Below the pieces are notes generated by a model that saw nothing but the letters and a program-made list of their open reading frames with translations, was not told where the DNA came from and ran no database searches. The translations under genes were made by a program, and so were the position numbers. DNA of 64,000 nucleotides, from contig CAWGKW010000001.1 in assembly GCA_963823275.1 (NCBI GenBank), positions 1,214,310-1,278,309 of the forward strand, given 5' to 3'. Of the stretch, positions 59,614 through 64,000 are shown piece after piece. This DNA is from RHKX01 sp963823275 (lineage in GTDB: Bacteria; Actinomycetota; Thermoleophilia; Solirubrobacterales; 70-9). How positions within the stretch are numbered: position 1 is the stretch's first letter; every line of letters begins with the position of its first letter.

Positions 59614-61161
59614 GTGACAGATTCCGCCGCGCCTGACAGACCCCGCCCACCAAGCGATCCCGACGTGGAGGGCGGCTTTGGCACTTCCCGCACCGTCGCT
59701 CATGGAACGATGGTGCGAGCGTTCGGCGAGATCGTCGCCAAGGTCGCCTCCCTCGCGTTCTTCGTGATGATCGCTCGCCGCCTCGGTGACGATAGTTTCG
59801 GCGACTTCATCTTCGGGATTTCGTTCGGGCAGCTGTTGATGATCATCGCCGCCCTGGGCACCGAGGAGCTGATCACCCGAGAGGTCGCGCGAGACCGCTC
59901 GCAGGTCGATGAGCTCTTCCCGAACGTGATCGCGGTCAAGCGCATCATGCTCGTTTCGCTGTGGCTCGTGATGGCCGCCGTCGTCTTGATCAGCGGCCAC
60001 GACCGCGACTCGACGGTGGCGATCCTCATCGTTGGCGCCGCCGTGGCCGTCGAGTACCAGACCAAGACGCTCACGGCGGTGTTCCTGGCCTTCGAGGTTC
60101 AGAAGTACATCGCGGCCACCCTGATCATCCAGCGCGGGGTGACGGCCATGGTCGGGATCGTGGCCCTCCTCCTGGGGGCGGTGCTGATCGAGGTGTCGAT
60201 CGTCTTCTTCGCCGGCTCCCTGGTTGGGCTCACCGTGGCCTGGGTCCTGATGAGGCGCCACGTGGTCAGCCCGAGCAGGGTCGTCGATCGGGGTCTCTGG
60301 CGCAAGATCCTGCGGGCCGCCCTACCGCTCGGGGTGATCGTCGTCCTCTACCAGGTGCTGATCCGGCTCGATGCGGTATTGCTTTCCTTCCTCGTCGGCG
60401 GTGGCGGCGACCGAAGCAACTCGGAGCTCGGCCAGTACGGAGCCGCGTACCGCCTCGTCGACGCGACGATGTTTCTCAGCTTCGCCTTCACGGGTGCCAT
60501 CTACCCCTGGTTTTCACGATCCGGGAGCGGTCCGGTCGCGGTCGGTCGCGGCTTCAGCCTCGCTCTGAAGGCCGTTCTCGCGATCCTGGTCCCCATCGGG
60601 ATCACCTACACGGTCTTCGCGGCCGATCTGATCAATCTGCTGTACGGACCCGAGTACGAGGGTGCGATAACGCCGCTTCGCCTGCTCGGTGGGATGACGA
60701 TTCTGTTCGGCGTCAACGCTGTGGTTTCGATCGTGCTGATCGCCGTCGAGCGCCCACGCGACTTCCTCCGACCGGCGGTGCTCGTGATCATCCAGAACCT
60801 CGTCTTCAACCTGATCACCATCCCCAAGTACGGCGCCAACGCGGCGGCCGCCAACGCGGTTATCTCTGGCTTTCTGCTCGCGTTTCTGTCCGTCAGGACA
60901 ACGGCACGGCCGATGGATCCGATCAACTGGTTCAGCGTCTTCCTGTCGCCGACGACCGGCGCGCTCGCAATGGCAGCAGCCGGGCTGGCGGCGTTGCAGG
61001 CGATGCCGTGGGTACCCGCGGCCGTCCTCGCCCTGCTCACCTACGCGATCGTCTACGTGGCCATCGAGAGGATCGCCTACCCGGGCGATTTCCGGTTCGT
61101 CACCGCGGTCGTGCGGCAAGCGCGCGAGCGGCTGTGGGTCACGAATCAGCCCCCGGTCTGA
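59614..61161 (+). CDS. Polysaccharide flippase, Wzx/MATE-like
   Basis: A 515-residue membrane transporter with about twelve to fourteen helices of the polysaccharide-transport/MVF superfamily. The N-terminal signature TVAHGTMVRAFGEIVAKVAS and ARRLGDDSFGDFIFGISFGQ, then ILRAALPLGVIVVLYQVLIR and LDAVLLSFLVGGGG, LGQYGAAYRLVDATMFLSFA and LINLLYGPEYEGAITPLRLL (the region after helix 10) are usual. It flips lipid-linked repeat units. GTG start. The flippase and the ligase diverge, and both would use control in a 16-base region or inside the other gene. Confidence 0.9.
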   Translation: MTDSAAPDRPRPPSDPDVEGGFGTSRTVAHGTMVRAFGEIVAKVASLAFFVMIARRLGDDSFGDFIFGISFGQLLMIIAALGTEELITREVARDRSQVDELFPNVIAVKRIMLVSLWLVMAAVVLISGHDRDSTVAILIVGAAVAVEYQTKTLTAVFLAFEVQKYIAATLIIQRGVTAMVGIVALLLGAVLIEVSIVFFAGSLVGLTVAWVLMRRHVVSPSRVVDRGLWRKILRAALPLGVIVVLYQVLIRLDAVLLSFLVGGGGDRSNSELGQYGAAYRLVDATMFLSFAFTGAIYPWFSRSGSGPVAVGRGFSLALKAVLAILVPIGITYTVFAADLINLLYGPEYEGAITPLRLLGGMTILFGVNAVVSIVLIAVERPRDFLRPAVLVIIQNLVFNLITIPKYGANAAAANAVISGFLLAFLSVRTTARPMDPINWFSVFLSPTTGALAMAAAGLAALQAMPWVPAAVLALLTYAIVYVAIERIAYPGDFRFVTAVVRQARERLWVTNQPPV

Positions 61162-61285
61162 CCGTGTCTTCATCTGGACACCTGGGTGCGGGGTGGCCTG
61201 CCACTAGACAAACCGCTGGACTTGCGTCCAAAAGGTGGCGCCCGGGTGTGGAATCACCATCCATCGCTCCGATGGGGGCGGGGAG

Positions 61286-62972
61286 ATGGCATGGAGGCTA
61301 CGAAACTGCCGAATGGCCGCCCTTCGAGGCCTGGGCTTCGTCCTGGCGCTGGCGCTCCTGATGCTCGCGGTCTCACCGGCTCTGGCCACGGCCGGCTCCG
61401 ACGGACGGACCCGGTTCATGTTCAACGCCCGCTCCACCGTGGCGCATTGGCTGACCAACGCCACGAGTGCACAGCGAACCTGGATGAACGACACGTATTG
61501 GCGAGAGCGGGGCTATCCGCCGTATCACACCAACGTCGGCGGGCTGGTGGGAGCGGCCCCGACGGACTTCTACCAGGACCTGTACGCCATCTACAACGAC
61601 GACCGCAACAACGGCGAGCCGGATCGCGGGACTCTCACCAAGCACCCCAACTGGGTTCTACGTGACGCTCAGGGCAAGCCTATGTACATCCCCTGGGCAT
61701 GCAGCGGCGGGACCTGCCCTCAATATGCCGCTGACATCGGCAGCGCCGGCTGGCGCCGGGACTGGATCGATCGCGCCATCGGCCACATGAGGGACGGCTA
61801 CGCCGGCGTTCACATCGATGACGTCAACCTGGAGATGATGGTCGGCAACGGTTCAGGTGCTGTGGTTGCGCCGATCGATCCACGCACGGGCAAGGCGATG
61901 ACGCAGTCGAACTGGAAGCGCTACACGGCGGAGTTCGTGGAGCAGGTGCAGACTGAGCTCAAGGCCGCCTACCCGAACGCCGTCGTCTCGATCAACGCCG
62001 GGCAATGGTGGCTTTCGCATGCCGACCCCTACGTCCAGCGCGTCGTCCGCGCGGCCGACGTGGTCGAACTGGAGCGAGGCCTGAACGACCAGGGGCTTTC
62101 GCCCGGCGGAGGTACCTACGGCTTCAACACCTACCTGGCTCATATCGATTGGCTGCATTCGTTGGGTGCGGATGTGACCTATGAGCCGTACGACCTCAAC
62201 CTTCAGAGCGCGACGTTTCAGCTGGCCGGATATCTGGTCATGCAGGAGGGCGACGATTCGATCACCTCCGAGTACCGCTGTGAGCCGGACAACTGGTGGA
62301 AGGCCTGGGAGACCGACCTCGGACCTGCGGTCGGGGGCCGGTACAACTGGCGCGGGCTGATCCGACGAGACTTCCGCGACGGAACCGCCCTGATCAATCC
62401 GGTCGGTGGCAGCCCGGTAACGGCCGCAATCAGCGGCATCGACCTGAAGGGCAACAAGGTCGATTCGATCACCCTAGGGGCGCGCGAGGGAACCGTCCTG
62501 AAGGAGGCTCCAACTCCTCCGCCTCCGCCGCCGCCTCCGCCGCCGCCGCCGCCTCCTCGACGGACCCGCCGCCGACCCGCCGACGACGCCCACGGACCCG
62601 CCGACGACGCCCACGGACCCGCCGACGACACCGACGGACCCGCCGACGACACCCACGGACCCGCCGACGACACCCACGGACCCGCCGACGACGCCTCCCA
62701 CGACGGACCCCGGCACCTCAACCCCGCCGAGGGTGAAGTTGAGGCGACCCCGGATCCGGGGCAACCGCCTCGTGGTTCGCGGCCGGGCGGCTCCCGATTC
62801 CCAGGTGACCCTTCAGCGCAAGCAGGATGGCTGGCGACCGGCGGCACGTCGCAAGTCGAGCGACAACGGCAGCTTCCGGATCAGCGTCCGCACCCACGGA
62901 CATCGGTACGCCAAGGTCAGGGTGCTCGCTCCGTCGATGAAGAGCTCCCGACCCGTTCGGGTTCGCGGCTAA
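61286..62972 (+). CDS. Putative secreted glycosidase, GHL15-like, with repeat linker and C-terminal module (frameshifted)
   Basis: Paralogue of the protein at 54061. The N-terminus carries a signal peptide (LGFVLALALLMLAVSPALAT). The barrel has DFYQDLYAIYNDDRNNGEPD, HPNWVLRDAQGKPMYIPWAC, Asp178 in YAGVHIDDVNLE and Glu261/Glu263 in VVELERGLNDQG. A polyproline linker and five PTTPTDP repeats (21-bp units at 62580-62684) lead to a C-terminal Ig-like basic domain (RVKLRRPRIRGNRLVVRGRA). The frame changes once near 62557-62580; the end at 62972 restores about 561 residues. Without correction it stops at 63082 in a non-sense frame. The linker suggests a wall-spanning glycan enzyme. Confidence 0.8.
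62580..62684 (+). repeat. 21-bp tandem repeat, five units
   Basis: Five direct 21-base units in the glycosidase coding region, each close to CCGACGACGCCCACGGACCC with G added, and differing only at one to two positions. They encode PTTPTDP in the true frame, a flexible linker of the PT type. Length change would not break the frame. It is not a CRISPR array. Confidence 0.93.
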
Positions 62973-63763
62973 GGTCGCGGTCCCCGGGGCACCCATTCGC
63001 GGAAGTGTCTGACCGGCCTGGTCAGCGTCCGCGCCACCCGAATCGGCGCCCGATCACGCATCCCGTAATACAGCCCCCGTGATTTGAATGCGAACGTCAC
63101 CGGCCCATCGGGGGTATGGATACTCTCGCGTTTCAGCTCGAATGGATCCCAGCTCCCGCGCGGGCCGCATACCACGGCGGTTCGGTACCCGGCGCGCTTG
63201 GCAGCCGGCGGGCAGGCCGGCGAGTAGTGACAACGCGGGTAGCAGAAGCTCGGCACCTCGAGCTGAAGCATCTCCTCGAGGGTGCGCTTGCACCGGTCCA
63301 TCTCGGCGAACGCGAACTCGGCGGTCGCCGTGTCCAGCTCAGTGTGTCGTTCGGTGTGGGAGCCGATCTCAACCCGTGGGTGTCCTGCCAGGGCCAGAAG
63401 CTGGGCCCTGCTCATGAACCTGATGCCGGTGCGCTCCGCCACCCAGGGGTAGGGCTCGCCGAGGAGTCCGGGACAGACGTAGATGGTGCCCGGAACCCCC
63501 AGGCGCTCGAGCAGGTCCGGCAAGATGCTGGCGTGGTCTTCGGTCCCGTCGTCGAAGGTCAGTGCGCACAGGCCGTCCGTGCCCGAACCGGCGTGCAGGC
63601 GCTCGCCGAAATCCGCCATCGTCACGAATTGATAGCCGCGCCTGTGCATCGTGCGGACCTGCCGTTCGAGCGCCGCCGGAGCAACCCAGAGCCGCACCGG
63701 GTCATCGTGAGGGTTGACGTCGGCGATTCCGTGGTACGCCAGCACTACTCCCGCCCCTGCCAT
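62969..63763 (-). CDS. Polysaccharide deacetylase (NodB family)
   Basis: A 264-residue carbohydrate esterase of family 4. The catalytic motif CALTFDDGTEDHASILPDLL holds the D-D of motif 1, SHTERHTELDTATAEF is the H-x3-H metal motif 2, and CYPRCHYSPACPPAAKRAGY is motif 3. No signal peptide or anchor is present, so it may act inside the cell or on lipid-linked precursors. TAGGGT lies six bases before the ATG on this strand. Its stop overlaps the glycosidase stop (CTAA), so the genes converge. It fits removal of acetyl groups from an amino sugar in the glycan. Confidence 0.92.
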   Translation of the reverse strand: MAGAGVVLAYHGIADVNPHDDPVRLWVAPAALERQVRTMHRRGYQFVTMADFGERLHAGSGTDGLCALTFDDGTEDHASILPDLLERLGVPGTIYVCPGLLGEPYPWVAERTGIRFMSRAQLLALAGHPRVEIGSHTERHTELDTATAEFAFAEMDRCKRTLEEMLQLEVPSFCYPRCHYSPACPPAAKRAGYRTAVVCGPRGSWDPFELKRESIHTPDGPVTFAFKSRGLYYGMRDRAPIRVARTLTRPVRHFREWVPRGPRP

Positions 63764-63808
63764 GGCCCAACCCTATCGGCGGTGGGCGACGGCTACGATC
63801 GGCGCCTG

Positions 63809-64000
63809 ATGACTCGCGTACTGCATGTCCTGAGGCCCAGCGCGGGCGGGGCCTTCGGGCACGTTCGCGTTCTCACCCGGGAGCAGGTCGATCGCGGCTA
63901 CGAGGTCGCGGTGTGCGGGCCGCATCGCCACCGTGCCGCGGATCTCGAGGCGCCCGTGATCGAAGTCGCGATGGGGAGGTCGATGAGCCCGATCGCCGAT
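63809..64000 (+). CDS. Glycosyltransferase, family 4 (3' end beyond window)
   Basis: The first 64 residues of a GT-B glycosyltransferase with RVLHVLRPSAGGAFGHVRVL followed by TREQVDRGYEVAVCGP. It aligns along its whole visible length with the N-terminus of the protein at 48248. TACGAT lies nine bases before the ATG; no Shine-Dalgarno is seen. The polysaccharide deacetylase diverges from it over 45 bases. Confidence 0.88.
   Translation, partial: MTRVLHVLRPSAGGAFGHVRVLTREQVDRGYEVAVCGPHRHRAADLEAPVIEVAMGRSMSPIAD

Noticed and set aside
62560..62700. Tandem repeats as a possible CRISPR array.
   Set aside because: Units are contiguous without spacers and encode a PT-rich protein linker.

Overview
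This 64 kb window is G+C-rich bacterial chromosome, most likely from an actinobacterium of the class Thermoleophilia (Solirubrobacterales-like). The grounds are codon use dominated by GC-ending codons, frequent GTG starts, a WhiG/FliA-type sigma factor beside a Xer recombinase, a TatA protein, and several secreted proteins sharing a lysine-rich C-terminal module that I associate with this group. The class assignment is inference; no rRNA is present. The genes are dense and no stretch over 300 bases lacks one. I saw no insertion sequence, prophage or CRISPR array.

Layout. 0-8.4 kb: housekeeping genes rnhB, yraN, yifB/comM, dprA, thiD, two small unknown genes, ilvD and an MBL-like protein. 8.4-15.8 kb: an alpha/beta hydrolase, an acyltransferase/epimerase pair, an L,D-transpeptidase, a Xer recombinase, a sigma factor, a zinc-ribbon protein and an RNase HI-like protein. 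15.8-28.5 kb: a run of secreted proteins of mostly unknown function interleaved with tRNA-Gly, tRNA-Cys and tRNA-Val; three neighbouring proteins share the C-terminal module. 28.6-33.8 kb: two methyltransferases, an acyl-CoA dehydrogenase, a thioredoxin-fold protein and a polytopic membrane protein. 33.8-48.2 kb: translation and arginine genes (thrS, infC, rpmI, rplT, pheS, pheT, argC, argJ, argB, argD), with two PLP sugar-aminotransferase genes lying between infC and rpmI. 48.2-64 kb: a surface-polysaccharide locus with glycosyltransferases, an epimerase, a sugar nucleotidyltransferase, a galactose-oxidase-like copper radical enzyme, two paralogous putative glycosidases, a Wzx flippase, a Wzy/ligase and a polysaccharide deacetylase.

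How the genes work together. The last region reads as a complete glycan pathway: nucleotide-sugar activation and modification, assembly by glycosyltransferases, flipping by Wzx, polymerisation or ligation by the O-antigen ligase-like protein, then extracellular tailoring by the oxidase, glycosidases and deacetylase. The two aminotransferases near infC could supply amino sugars to it. The argCJBD block is an overlapping operon that begins inside the end of pheT.

Two window-wide observations matter for reading the annotation. First, about twenty genes without a Shine-Dalgarno have a TAnnnT-like hexamer 6-9 bases upstream of the start codon, which suggests widespread leaderless transcription; I used it to choose several starts. 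Second, at least nine genes, including the essential thrS and pheT, are broken by single-base changes, nearly all reading as one extra base. This points to insertion errors in the assembly rather than gene decay, so I annotate these genes as whole, frameshifted coding regions.
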